A stretch of DNA of 29,476 bases from Clostridiales bacterium (GCA_003539375.1 DPPH01000021.1:1-29476); one strand, 5' to 3'; numbered from the stretch's first letter, positions 8,068 through 16,498 are shown. Numbers and translations are program-made. The notes: generated by a model from the sequence alone, not told the origin.

Positions 8068-8724
8068 ATGGAAAATTATAAAATTGAAAAAGAATTATGG
8101 GATAGTGGCTATGAATATATTGCATGCATCGATGAAGTAGGAAGAGGATGTTTAGCCGGAAATGTACTTGCCTGCGCAGTTGTAATGCCTAAGGAAGTTT
8201 ATATAAGAGAAGTTACTGATTCTAAAAAATTAAATGAAAAGAAAAGAAATGAACTTTCTTCAATGATTAAAGAAAAAGCTATATCTTATTCATTTGGTAT
8301 AGTTGAAGCTGATGAAATAGATGAAATAAATATAAAAAATGCAACTTTAAAGGCTATGAAAAAAGCAGTAGAAGGATTAAAGAATTCAAATAAAAACATT
8401 ATAATACCAGATATGCTTTTAATTGATGCAGAGAATGTAAACATGAAAATTCCACAAAGAAGTATTATAAAAGGAGATCTTTTATGCCACGGAATTTCAG
8501 CAGCTTCTATTTTAGCAAAAGTAGAAAGAGATAGAATAATGATTGAATTAAGTAGTGAAGAAGAATACCTAAATAAATACGATATAAAGAGTAATAAAGG
8601 ATATGGCACAAAAAAGCATATTGAAGCAGTAAAAAAATACGGACCTACTAAATATCATAGAAAGACTTTTTTAACAAAGATTCTTGATAAAAATAAACAA
8701 ATAACTATTTCAGAAGGTTTATAA
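8068..8724 (+). CDS. rnhB: Ribonuclease HII
   Basis: RNase HII removes ribonucleotides and RNA primers from DNA. The 218-residue protein carries the DEDD catalytic set: D22 and E23 in IDEVGRG, D120 in LLIDAE and D155 in KVERD, plus the AASILAKVERD signature. The residue after D120 is Ala where Gly is usual (LIDG), a mild deviation. The Shine-Dalgarno is weak (AGAAGAA), so translation may depend on coupling to rbgA, 4 bases upstream. It overlaps yraN by one base (TAATG). Confidence 0.96.
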   Translation: MENYKIEKELWDSGYEYIACIDEVGRGCLAGNVLACAVVMPKEVYIREVTDSKKLNEKKRNELSSMIKEKAISYSFGIVEADEIDEINIKNATLKAMKKAVEGLKNSNKNIIIPDMLLIDAENVNMKIPQRSIIKGDLLCHGISAASILAKVERDRIMIELSSEEEYLNKYDIKSNKGYGTKKHIEAVKKYGPTKYHRKTFLTKILDKNKQITISEGL

Positions 8725-9068
8725 TGAACAAAAAAGAAATTGGTAGTAAGTATGAAAATATAGCAAAAAAATATTTGGAGAAAAAAGAGTACAAAATTTT
8801 AGAAATGAATTATAGAAACTTTATAGGAGAGATTGATATAATAGCGAGAGATGCAGACCAACTTATTTTCGTTGAAGTTAAGGCCAGAAAAACTAATAGA
8901 TTTGGTCTTCCTAGAGAAGCAATTACCTATAAAAAAATCGACAAAATAAGAAAATGCAGTCTTGTTTATATGAAAGATAATAAAATATACGACTGCCCAT
9001 TAAGATTTGATGTTGTAGAAGTATATATTAATGAAAAGAAAATAAATCACATAATAAATGCTTTTTAA
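8724..9068 (+). CDS. yraN: YraN / UPF0102 endonuclease-like protein
   Basis: A 114-residue UPF0102 protein with a restriction-endonuclease-like (PD-(D/E)xK) core: N-terminal GSKYENIAKKYLEKKEYKILEMNYR, then GEIDIIARD (D of the PD motif, about residues 37-45) and FVEVKAR (ExK, about 50-56). The catalytic layout is intact. The biological role of the family is not settled; its constant neighbours rnhB and comM/dprA suggest a DNA processing task. It starts on the last base of the rnhB stop and ends at a hairpin terminator. Confidence 0.93.
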   Translation: MNKKEIGSKYENIAKKYLEKKEYKILEMNYRNFIGEIDIIARDADQLIFVEVKARKTNRFGLPREAITYKKIDKIRKCSLVYMKDNKIYDCPLRFDVVEVYINEKKINHIINAF

Positions 9069-9096
9069 AAGGATGCCGGAAACCAGCATCCTTTTA
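9067..9096. terminator. Bidirectional terminator between convergent yraN and gdhA
   Basis: AAAAGGATGC (9067-9076) and GCATCCTTTT (9086-9095) form a 10-base-pair stem around a 9-base loop that can add a GG/CC pair. The A and T runs on the two flanks let it work on both strands, which suits the convergent gene ends on either side. Confidence 0.75.
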
Positions 9097-9112
9097 AATT
9101 TACTTTATTAAA

Positions 9113-10450
9113 TTATATAATACCCTGGTCAGATATAGCATGGGCTACTCTCAAAAATCCAGCTATATTTGCACCGGCTACATAATTACCTTCCATATTG
9201 TATTCAATAGCAGCTTCTTTACTGATGCTAAATATATTAACCATAATCTCGTTTAATCTTCTATTTACTTCTTCAAAGGACCAGGATAATCTCATACTAT
9301 TTTGAGACATTTCCAAAGCAGAAGTAGCAACTCCACCTGCATTTGCAGCTTTAGCAGGAGCTAAGAGAACATTATTTTCTAAGAAGTAGTTAATAGCATC
9401 GTTTGTGCAAGGCATATTAGCTCCTTCTCCTACAGCTAAAGTACCGTTTGCAACAATTTTCTTAGCAGATTCTAAATTTATATCATTTTGTGCGGCACAT
9501 GGTAGAGCTATATCGCACTTAACTGACCATAAATCCTGCTGGTTTTCATGATACTCTGCATTCGGATGGTATTCAATATATTCACTAATTCTTTTACGCT
9601 CAACTTCTTTTATTTGCTTTATAGTATCTAAGTTTATGCCGTTACTATCTACTATATAACCTTTAGAATCGGACATGGCAATTACCTTGCCCCCAAATTG
9701 TTGGGCTTTTTCACAAGCGTAAATAGCGACATTTCCAGAACCGGATATAGCGATAGTTTTATCTTTCAAATCTATTTTATGGTGATCTAACATTTCTTTC
9801 ATAAAATAAATCAATCCGTATCCAGTTGCTTCTTTTCGGACTAAAGAACCTCCATAGTTAAGACCCTTGCCGGTAAGAACAGCAGGTTGAAATTGGTTTT
9901 TAATACGTTTAAATTGACCATATAAATATCCTATTTCTCTAGCACCAACACCTATATCTCCAGCAGGCACATCAACATTAGGGCCTATATGTCTGTACAG
10001 TTCTGTCATGAAACTTTGGCAAAATCTCATTATTTCACCGTCAGATTTACCTTTAGGGTCAAAGTCAGAACCACCTTTACCTCCACCTATTGGTAATCCA
10101 GTCAAAGCATTTTTAAATGTTTGTTCAAAACCTAAAAATTTTATAATTCCAATATAAACACTAGGATGAAATCTCAAACCACCCTTATAAGGACCTATAG
10201 TACTGTTGAACTGGGTTCTGTATCCTCTATTTACCCGTACTTTATTATTGTCATCTACCCAAGCTACTCTAAAGGATATGGTTCTTTCCGGTTCTACAAT
10301 CCTTTCGAGTATTCCAGACTCTTCAAGTTCCGGATGTTTTTCCAACACCGGTTCAATAGAATGGAAAACCTCTTCTACAGATTGTAGAAATTCAGGTTCA
10401 CACGCATTTCTAGATCTTACCTCTTTAAGGACTCTATCAATATAGTTCAT
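9113..10450 (-). CDS. gdhA: Glutamate dehydrogenase, hexameric, probably NADP-dependent
   Basis: This enzyme interconverts glutamate and 2-oxoglutarate plus ammonia. The 445-residue protein has the catalytic and substrate residues K89 (GPYKGG), K113 (TFKNAL), K125 (PIGGGKGG) and D165 (PAGDIGVG), then a Rossmann domain with ISGSGNVA (235-242) and a polar SDSKG after the second strand, more typical of NADP than NAD use; that preference is inference. GAGGAGG precedes the start. It is the only gene on the - strand and sits between yraN and comM, which are normally adjacent. It has its own promoter and shares a terminator with yraN. Base use resembles the neighbours and no mobile-element traces flank it. 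Confidence 0.96.
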   Translation of the reverse strand: MNYIDRVLKEVRSRNACEPEFLQSVEEVFHSIEPVLEKHPELEESGILERIVEPERTISFRVAWVDDNNKVRVNRGYRTQFNSTIGPYKGGLRFHPSVYIGIIKFLGFEQTFKNALTGLPIGGGKGGSDFDPKGKSDGEIMRFCQSFMTELYRHIGPNVDVPAGDIGVGAREIGYLYGQFKRIKNQFQPAVLTGKGLNYGGSLVRKEATGYGLIYFMKEMLDHHKIDLKDKTIAISGSGNVAIYACEKAQQFGGKVIAMSDSKGYIVDSNGINLDTIKQIKEVERKRISEYIEYHPNAEYHENQQDLWSVKCDIALPCAAQNDINLESAKKIVANGTLAVGEGANMPCTNDAINYFLENNVLLAPAKAANAGGVATSALEMSQNSMRLSWSFEEVNRRLNEIMVNIFSISKEAAIEYNMEGNYVAGANIAGFLRVAHAISDQGII

Positions 10451-10478
10451 ATATTCCTCCTCTAATATTATTTATTTA

Positions 10479-10508
10479 ATTATATAACTTTTCCGTAATA
10501 TAAATCAA
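10479..10508 (-). promoter_or_regulatory. Promoter for gdhA
   Basis: Read on the - strand, TTGATT (10508-10503) is followed after 18 bases by TATAAT (10484-10479), about 30 bases before the gdhA start codon. The leader is short and shows no obvious structure. Confidence 0.65.
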
Positions 10509-10644
10509 ATGTTTTGAAATAATTAATAAATTAACTAACATTTCTTAATGAATAACATGAATTCTAGGACAAATTTTCAGATATAAAAAAGAAAATTCCA
10601 TAAATTATTACAGTTAATTAACAATATATTTTTCTTGATTTTAA
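10509..10644. other. AT-rich divergent intergenic region between gdhA and comM
   Basis: This is the core of the longest gene-free stretch. It holds no convincing small gene. It contains a 10-base palindrome GTTAATTAAC (10613-10622), 22 bases upstream of the comM -35 box, and a loose inverted repeat AATTTTC (10572-10578) / GAAAATT (10591-10597). Either could be a regulator site, but such repeats are common by chance in DNA this AT-rich. Confidence 0.35.
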
Positions 10645-10673
10645 TTGAATTTTTATTTTTTATTAATTATAGT
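10645..10673 (+). promoter_or_regulatory. Promoter for comM-dprA-topA
   Basis: TTGAAT (10645-10650) is separated by 17 bases from TATAGT (10668-10673). A start near 10680 would give a leader of about 22 bases before the comM ATG at 10702, and leaves the in-frame upstream codons untranscribed. Confidence 0.6.
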
Positions 10674-10701
10674 AAATATAACAAAATCAAGGAGACTATA
10701 T

Positions 10702-12228
10702 ATGTTATCGAAAATTAATACATGTGTATTACAAGGTTTAGAAGGATATGGAGTTAATGTAGAGTCGGATATTAGTAATGGATTACCTTCTTTCAATATT
10801 GTAGGCTTACCAGATACTGCTATTAAAGAATCAAAAGAGAGGGTAAGATCAGCCATATCTAATAGTGGATATAGATTTCCAATGAATAGGATTACTATAA
10901 ATTTATCTCCTGCCTCTATACGAAAAGAGGGAAGCCAATTGGATTTACCTATTGCATTAGGCATATTAAACTCTATGGGTAAAATCAATAATATAGAAGA
11001 AAACACTTTTTTTATTGGAGAATTATCATTAAATGGTGATATCAAACATGTTGAAGGAGCTCTCCCTATGGTTATTTCTCTAAGAGAGAAAGGTGTAAAA
11101 AATATTTTTATACCTGTAGATAACCTAGAGGAGTGCAGTTATATTGAAGGAATAAATATTTTTCCTGTAAAAGATTTAGTGGAGATAATTGAAATTCTTA
11201 ACAAAAGAATGGTAGTTAAACCAATTAAAGCAAAAAATTTTAAAGAAAATATGCATAAGGAAGAGTATATGGTTGATTTTTCTGAAGTTAAAGGCCAGGA
11301 AACCTTAAAGAGAGCAGTGGAAGTAGCAGTAGCAGGGGGACACAACATACTTATTATTGGACCACCAGGATCAGGGAAAACAATGATTGCAAAAAGAATT
11401 CCTAGTATTATGCCGGATTTATCCTTTGAAGAAGCTTTAGAAATAACCCAAATTTACAGCGTTTCTGGTATTATTGAAGTAGATAAACTCATTAAAAGTA
11501 GACCTTTTAGATCTCCCCACCATACCATATCAAAAACTGCCTTAGTTGGAGGAGGTCGGATACCAAAACCTGGAGAAGTTTCTCTATCCCACTACGGTGT
11601 ATTGTTTTTAGATGAAATGCCGGAATTTTCTAAAAAAACTTTAGAAGTTTTAAGACAACCAATGGAAGATGGAGAAATACTAATTTCAAGGGCTAACGCC
11701 AACTTGAGGTATCCCTCAAAATTTATGTTAGTTGCCAGCATGAATCCCTGTCCTTGTGGATATTATGGAGATCCAAAACATGAATGTAGATGCTCCCAAA
11801 ATCAAATAGACCACTATTTAAACAAAATAAGTGGCCCCTTATTGGATAGGATTGATATTCAAATTGAAGCAAATCCAATCGAATATAAAGATTTACAGGG
11901 AAAGGATAACTCGGAAGGCTCAAGAAATATAAAAGAAAGAGTAAATAGAGCTAGAAAATTACAGAATAACAGATATGAAGGATTAAATTTTTTTTCTAAT
12001 TCTCAATTAACAAATAAGGCTATTAAAAAATACTGCAGTTTTACTAATGAAGCTGAAAATCTTTTAAAAAATTCTTTCGATAGCTTAGGACTAAGTGCAA
12101 GAGCTTACAATAAAATAATAAAAGTTTCAAGAACGATAGCAGACTTAGATGGGAAAGATATAATAGAAATCAATCATCTAGCAGAAGCTATACAGTATAG
12201 AAATTTAGATAGAAAGTTTTGGGGTTAG
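10702..12228 (+). CDS. comM: Mg-chelatase-like AAA+ ATPase ComM (YifB)
   Basis: The ATG at 10702 follows AAGGAG by 7 bases and gives 508 residues; the frame extends 19 codons upstream into the promoter, so longer starts are rejected. An N-terminal Lon-protease-like (ChlI) domain (about 1-170) is followed by an AAA+ domain with Walker A GPPGSGKT (220-227), Walker B LFLDE (D304, E305), a CPC-containing cysteine cluster NPCPCGYYGD...CRCS (from C350) and a C-terminal helical Mg-chelatase domain. In Vibrio and Haemophilus ComM is a helicase promoting branch migration during natural transformation; here its partner dprA follows 2 bases later, suggesting a recombination role. Confidence 0.95.
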   Translation: MLSKINTCVLQGLEGYGVNVESDISNGLPSFNIVGLPDTAIKESKERVRSAISNSGYRFPMNRITINLSPASIRKEGSQLDLPIALGILNSMGKINNIEENTFFIGELSLNGDIKHVEGALPMVISLREKGVKNIFIPVDNLEECSYIEGINIFPVKDLVEIIEILNKRMVVKPIKAKNFKENMHKEEYMVDFSEVKGQETLKRAVEVAVAGGHNILIIGPPGSGKTMIAKRIPSIMPDLSFEEALEITQIYSVSGIIEVDKLIKSRPFRSPHHTISKTALVGGGRIPKPGEVSLSHYGVLFLDEMPEFSKKTLEVLRQPMEDGEILISRANANLRYPSKFMLVASMNPCPCGYYGDPKHECRCSQNQIDHYLNKISGPLLDRIDIQIEANPIEYKDLQGKDNSEGSRNIKERVNRARKLQNNRYEGLNFFSNSQLTNKAIKKYCSFTNEAENLLKNSFDSLGLSARAYNKIIKVSRTIADLDGKDIIEINHLAEAIQYRNLDRKFWG

Positions 12229-12230
12229 TT

Positions 12231-13328
12231 ATGAATTACAAAGACACTTTAATTCTTTTAAACAATGGAATAGGACCAAAAAATATTATAATTGAGAACC
12301 TAATAGATTATTTTGGCAATATTGAAGATATAATTGATAATTTTATTGAATATGAAAAAGACTTGGATTTTATAAATGATAAAGATAAATCAAAAATTAA
12401 ATCCTTAATAAACAATAGAAATATTAATGAAATGAAAAAAACAATGAGGAAAAAAAATATAAATGTTGTTACTATATTTGACAAAGAATATCCAGTTAAA
12501 CTAAAATATATAGAAAATTTCCCATATATTTTATATACAAAAGGAAATATAAAGGATTTAAATATTATTTCTAAAAACATTTCCATTGTAGGTTCGAGAA
12601 AAGCAACAAATTACGGTAAGTGGGTTTGCGAAAAATTTTCGAAAGATTTATCATTAAGAGACGTTTGTATAACTAGCGGATTAGCTATAGGGATAGATTC
12701 AATAGCCCATAAAGCCTGTTTAGAAAATAATGGTACTACAATTGCTGTATTAGGATGTGGAGTAGATAATGTGTATCCTAAAAGAAATAAAAGATTATAT
12801 GAAGATATAATAAAAAAAGGGTTAATAGTATCAGAATTTCCTATAGGATCTAATGCTATGCCTTACAACTTTCCATATAGAAATAGAATAATAAGCGGCT
12901 TAAGTGATGGAGTGTTAGTGATTGAGGCAAGTGATAAAAGCGGAACTCTTATAACCGCTACTTATGCAGCAGAACAAAATAAAGAGATTTTTGCTGTACC
13001 TGGAAATATTGATAGTTATCTAAGTAAAGGAACAAATCAATTAATAGGAGAAGGTGCAAAAATCACTACTAGAATTGATGATATAATGGAAGAATTAAAC
13101 TGGCAGGATAATAAAATAAGTAATAAAAAATTAGATTTAAATTTAGATAAGTTTGATAAAATAGAAAAAGAAATAGTAGAATTATTAAAGGAAGGATCTA
13201 AAAATATAATTGAAATTAGTGAAAAAACAAGCGTAAAACAGCAGGATTTACTATCAAAATTGACAATATTGGAAATGCAAGGTATTATATCACAAGAAAA
13301 AGGTAAGAATTTTAGAATTAAAAATTAG
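12231..13328 (+). CDS. dprA: DNA processing protein DprA (Smf)
   Basis: DprA protects incoming single-stranded DNA and loads RecA. The chosen ATG (12231) is 6 bases after GGGG and gives 365 residues; an in-frame TTG at 12219 is less likely. An N-terminal helical region (about 1-100) precedes the Rossmann-like DprA fold with VGSRK (120-124), SGLAIGID (149-156), AVLGCGVDNVYP, PYNFPYRNRIISGLSD, and SGTLITATYAAEQNKEIFAVPG. A short C-terminal winged-helix-like domain (about 305-365) is present. Translation is coupled to comM (2-base gap), and topA follows after 13 bases. Confidence 0.96.
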   Translation: MNYKDTLILLNNGIGPKNIIIENLIDYFGNIEDIIDNFIEYEKDLDFINDKDKSKIKSLINNRNINEMKKTMRKKNINVVTIFDKEYPVKLKYIENFPYILYTKGNIKDLNIISKNISIVGSRKATNYGKWVCEKFSKDLSLRDVCITSGLAIGIDSIAHKACLENNGTTIAVLGCGVDNVYPKRNKRLYEDIIKKGLIVSEFPIGSNAMPYNFPYRNRIISGLSDGVLVIEASDKSGTLITATYAAEQNKEIFAVPGNIDSYLSKGTNQLIGEGAKITTRIDDIMEELNWQDNKISNKKLDLNLDKFDKIEKEIVELLKEGSKNIIEISEKTSVKQQDLLSKLTILEMQGIISQEKGKNFRIKN

Positions 13329-13341
13329 CTGGAGGAATTAG

Positions 13342-15549
13342 ATGAGTAAAAATTTATTAATAGTTGAGTCACCATCAAAAGCTAGAACTATAAAAAAGTT
13401 TTTAGGCAGCAATTATAAGGTTGCAGCTTCTGTTGGTCATTTAAGAGATTTACCAAAAAGTAAGCTTGGTATTGATATAGAAAATGATTTTGAACCAAAT
13501 TATATAACTATAAGAGGAAAAGGCAAGGTAATAAAGGAATTAAAAAAGGAAGCAAAAAAAGCTGATAAAATTTATCTTGCGACTGACCCCGATAGAGAGG
13601 GAGAAGCTATTTCTTGGCATATTGCTAATATATTGAAGTTAGACGACTCTGATAAAATAAGGGTGGAGTTTAACGAAATTACAAAAAATGCAGTTAAAAA
13701 CGCCGTTAAATCTCCAAGGAATATAGACTTTGATTTAGTTAATGCTCAACAAGCTAGGAGATTACTAGATAGGCTTGTTGGATATAAAATCAGCCCTCTA
13801 TTATGGAAAAAAATTGAAAGAGGTCTAAGTGCAGGAAGAGTTCAATCTGTTGCTGTTAAATTAGTATGTGATAGAGAAGAAGAAATAGAAGCTTTTGAAC
13901 CTGAAGAATACTGGACTTTAGATGGTATATTTGATAAAGACTTAAAGCTTGAAACAAAATTCAAAGGAAAACTGGAAAATAAAAAAGTTAAAAAAATAAA
14001 AATAGATAATAAAGAAAAAGCCGATGAACTTTACGAAGAAATAACTGAAGAAAAGACCGGAAGGGTAAATAAGGTTAGTAAGAAAAAGAGAAGCAAAAGA
14101 CCTTATCCACCTTTTATTACAAGTACTCTACAGCAGGATGCCAATAGAAAACTTGGATTTTCAACAAGAAAAACAATGATGATAGCTCAGCAGTTATATG
14201 AAGGAATAGATTTAAAAAACGACGGAACTGTAGGTTTAATAACATATATAAGGACGGATTCCTACAGAGTTTCAGATGAAGCCAAAAATAATACTTCTAA
14301 TTATATTAAAAAAGAATTCGGTGATAAATATTTAAATGCTAATCATAAATTTGGGAAAAATAAAAAAGGAGCCCAAGATGCCCACGAATGTATAAGACCT
14401 ACATATATAGATAAGACACCTAAAGAAATTTCAGATTCTTTAAATTCAGACCAATTAAGACTGTATACTTTAATCTGGGAAAGGTTTATCAGCAGTATGA
14501 TGGCATCGGCAAAATATGAGAGTCTTTCTATAGATATTGATATTAAAAAATATATATTTAGATACAATGGAAAAAGATTACTATTCGATGGATTTACAAA
14601 AATTTATAATACAAATGATAATTATGTAAAATTGCCAGATATAAAAGAAGAAGAAAATTTAGAATTATTTAAACTTATAAAAGAACAACACTTCACAAAT
14701 CCACCACCAAGATATAATGAAGCTAGCTTGGTAAAAACTATGGAAGATTTAGGTATTGGTAGACCTAGTACTTATGCACCTACTATATCTACAATTCTAA
14801 ACAGAAATTATGTAAAATACGAAGAAAATAAATTTGTGCCTACGGATTTGGGAAAACTTGTCACAAATGTTTTGGTAGAAAATTTCGAGAATATTATAAA
14901 TGAAAAGTTTACAGCTGATTTCGAAAATAAACTGGATTCTGTAGAAGAAGGTAGTGCAGAATGGAAGGAAATAATTAGAGAATTTTACGACACCTTCAGT
15001 AAAACCTTGAAAAAAGCTGAAGAAAATATAAAAGAAATTGAAAAAGTAGAAATAGAAACCGATATAAAATGTGAAAAATGCGGTGCGAATATGGTTGTTA
15101 AAAAGGGAAGATTCGGAAAATTCTTAGCTTGTCCTAACTATCCGGAGTGTAAAAATACAAAACCCTACGATGAAGAAAATGGAGAAGAGGCTGAAGAAAA
15201 AGTTAGCGACGAAAAATGTGAAAATTGTGGAGCAAATTTAATAGTTAAAAAAGGTAGATATGGAGAATTTTTAGCTTGTCCAAACTATCCGGAATGTAAA
15301 TTTACTAAACAAATAACCAAAAGTACTGGAATAAAGTGTCCAAAATGTGATGATGGTGAAATTGTTGAAAAAAGAAGTAAAAAAGGTAGAATTTTCTACG
15401 GGTGTAGTAATTACCCAGAATGCGACTTTGTGTCATGGAACAAACCTGTTGATGAAAAATGTGATGAATGCGGCAGTATAATGGTAAAGAAGAATAGTAA
15501 AAAAGGCGAAAAAGTAGTATGTTCAAACAAAGATTGTTCAAAAAAATAA
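13342..15549 (+). CDS. topA: DNA topoisomerase I
   Basis: Type IA topoisomerase that relaxes negative supercoils. The 735-residue protein has a TOPRIM domain (E9 in VESPSK; D82, D84 and E86 in DPDREGE), GLSAGRVQSVAV, and the active-site tyrosine Y302 in TYIRTDS. After about residue 577 come four zinc-ribbon modules: two near-identical ones with CEKCGAN/CENCGAN ... FLACPNYPEC, a third with CPKCDDG...YGCSNYPEC, and a divergent fourth with CDECGS...VCSNKDC. All four keep four cysteines. GGAGGA precedes the ATG. It closes the comM-dprA transcript; no clear terminator follows, and the rpsB promoter starts within a few bases. Confidence 0.98.
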   Translation: MSKNLLIVESPSKARTIKKFLGSNYKVAASVGHLRDLPKSKLGIDIENDFEPNYITIRGKGKVIKELKKEAKKADKIYLATDPDREGEAISWHIANILKLDDSDKIRVEFNEITKNAVKNAVKSPRNIDFDLVNAQQARRLLDRLVGYKISPLLWKKIERGLSAGRVQSVAVKLVCDREEEIEAFEPEEYWTLDGIFDKDLKLETKFKGKLENKKVKKIKIDNKEKADELYEEITEEKTGRVNKVSKKKRSKRPYPPFITSTLQQDANRKLGFSTRKTMMIAQQLYEGIDLKNDGTVGLITYIRTDSYRVSDEAKNNTSNYIKKEFGDKYLNANHKFGKNKKGAQDAHECIRPTYIDKTPKEISDSLNSDQLRLYTLIWERFISSMMASAKYESLSIDIDIKKYIFRYNGKRLLFDGFTKIYNTNDNYVKLPDIKEEENLELFKLIKEQHFTNPPPRYNEASLVKTMEDLGIGRPSTYAPTISTILNRNYVKYEENKFVPTDLGKLVTNVLVENFENIINEKFTADFENKLDSVEEGSAEWKEIIREFYDTFSKTLKKAEENIKEIEKVEIETDIKCEKCGANMVVKKGRFGKFLACPNYPECKNTKPYDEENGEEAEEKVSDEKCENCGANLIVKKGRYGEFLACPNYPECKFTKQITKSTGIKCPKCDDGEIVEKRSKKGRIFYGCSNYPECDFVSWNKPVDEKCDECGSIMVKKNSKKGEKVVCSNKDCSKK

Positions 15550-15551
15550 TA

Positions 15552-15580
15552 TTTACAAAATAATACCTTTGTGATATACT
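15552..15580 (+). promoter_or_regulatory. Promoter for rpsB-tsf
   Basis: TTTACA (15552-15557) lies 17 bases upstream of TATACT (15575-15580), directly after the topA stop. A start near 15587 gives a leader of about 105 bases, long enough for the structured RNA described next. Confidence 0.75.
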
Positions 15581-15597
15581 ACTTCAGGTAATACACA

Positions 15598-15665
15598 CAG
15601 CTATTAATTTTGCAGGTAGTGCCATAAGAGTATTACTATGGTTCTTGCGAAAGAAGATGTAGCTG
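15598..15665 (+). ncRNA. Structured rpsB leader, candidate S2 autoregulatory RNA
   Basis: Three nested helices can be drawn in the rpsB leader: CAGCTA (15598-15603) with TAGCTG (15660-15665); GCAGG (15612-15616) with CTTGC (15644-15648), one G-U pair; and CCATA (15622-15626) with TATGG (15637-15641) around a 10-base loop. The structure ends 13 bases before the Shine-Dalgarno AAGGAGG (15679-15685). Ribosomal protein operons are commonly under autogenous control, and rpsB leaders are controlled by S2 in Escherichia coli. The same mechanism here is inference, and I cannot say whether this fold belongs to a catalogued family. Confidence 0.5.
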
Positions 15666-15691
15666 GAGGAATAAAACTAAGGAGGAAAAAA

Positions 15692-16480
15692 ATGTCAATT
15701 GTAAACATGAAAAAATTATTAGAAGCAGGTGTTCACTTCGGACATCAAACTAGAAGATGGAATCCCAAAATGGCTGATTACATCTTCACAGAAAGAAATG
15801 GTATCTACATAATTGACTTACAACAAACAGTAGGTTTAGTAGATAAAGCTTACAACTATATAAAAGAGGTTGTAGCTAATGGTCAAGATATACTTTTTGT
15901 AGGTACAAAAAAACAGGCTCAAGAATCTATTGAAAAAGAAGCTAAAAGATGCGGTATGCATTTCGTTAGCCAAAGATGGTTAGGTGGAATGCTTACAAAC
16001 TACAAAACTATTAGTAAAAGAATTGATAGACTTCACGAACTAGAAGAAATGGAAGGAAGCGGAAAATTTGAACTTCTTCCTAAAAAAGAAGTAATCCAAT
16101 TGAGACATGAAGCAGATAGGTTAGAAAAATTCCTAGGTGGAATTAAAAACATGAAAGATCTTCCAGGAGCTATGTTTGTAGTAGATCCTAAAAAAGAAGA
16201 AAATGCTGTAAAAGAAGCAAAAATTATGGGAATACCAGTAGTAGCTATTATTGATACAAACTGTGATCCAGATGAAATAGATGTAGTTATTCCTGGTAAT
16301 GATGATGCTATTAGAGCAATTAAACTTCTTACTTCTGTAATGGCTGATGCTGTACTAGAAGCAAAACAGGGTGTTCAAATGAAAGATGAAGAAGAGCAGG
16401 AAGCACAATCAGCAGAAGAAACAGAAGAAAACACTGATAAAGAAAATGATGAAGTAGAAGATACTGAAGATATAGAATAA
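15692..16480 (+). CDS. rpsB: 30S ribosomal protein S2
   Basis: S2 bridges the head and body of the 30S subunit. The ATG at 15692 follows AAGGAGG by 6 bases and gives 262 residues; the frame is open further up, from 15638, but that part is structured leader. Family marks: MKKLLEAGVHFGHQTRRWNPKM, FVGTKKQAQE, SQRWLGGMLTNYKTI, PGAMFVVDPKKE, and PVVAIIDTNCDPD. The last 35 or so residues are a very acidic, low-complexity Glu/Asp tail. tsf follows after 18 bases in the universal rpsB-tsf pairing. Confidence 0.98.
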   Translation: MSIVNMKKLLEAGVHFGHQTRRWNPKMADYIFTERNGIYIIDLQQTVGLVDKAYNYIKEVVANGQDILFVGTKKQAQESIEKEAKRCGMHFVSQRWLGGMLTNYKTISKRIDRLHELEEMEGSGKFELLPKKEVIQLRHEADRLEKFLGGIKNMKDLPGAMFVVDPKKEENAVKEAKIMGIPVVAIIDTNCDPDEIDVVIPGNDDAIRAIKLLTSVMADAVLEAKQGVQMKDEEEQEAQSAEETEENTDKENDEVEDTEDIE

Positions 16481-16498
16481 ACTTTTGAGGAGGTAAAA

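Noticed and set aside
8286..8609. A 107-codon hydrophobic open frame on the - strand within rnhB
   Set aside because: The hydrophobic character is the usual shadow of Lys/Glu-rich sense codons in AT-rich DNA; rnhB is well supported.
10572..10622. Regulator operators in the gdhA-comM gap
   Set aside because: The 7- and 10-base inverted repeats are within what chance gives in such AT-rich sequence; recorded only as part of the intergenic entry.
9067..10640. gdhA as cargo of a mobile element
   Set aside because: No transposase, integrase, terminal inverted repeats or target duplications are visible, and base use matches neighbours.
10645..10701. An N-terminal extension of ComM starting at 10645
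   Set aside because: The extension covers the -35 and -10 boxes of the promoter, and the ATG at 10702 has AAGGAG; family members begin near MLSKI.
10653..11045. A 130-codon open frame on the - strand within comM
   Set aside because: It is antisense to a strongly conserved gene and its composition mirrors the sense codons; no Shine-Dalgarno or family features.
12219..12230. A TTG start for DprA overlapping comM
   Set aside because: ATG 12231 is preceded by GGGG at 6 bases and needs no overlap; the four extra residues are not part of the family fold.
15638..15691. An N-terminal extension of S2 starting at 15638
   Set aside because: It would place 18 extra residues in the structured leader; the ATG at 15692 has a full AAGGAGG and matches the family N terminus MSIVNMKKLLEAG.
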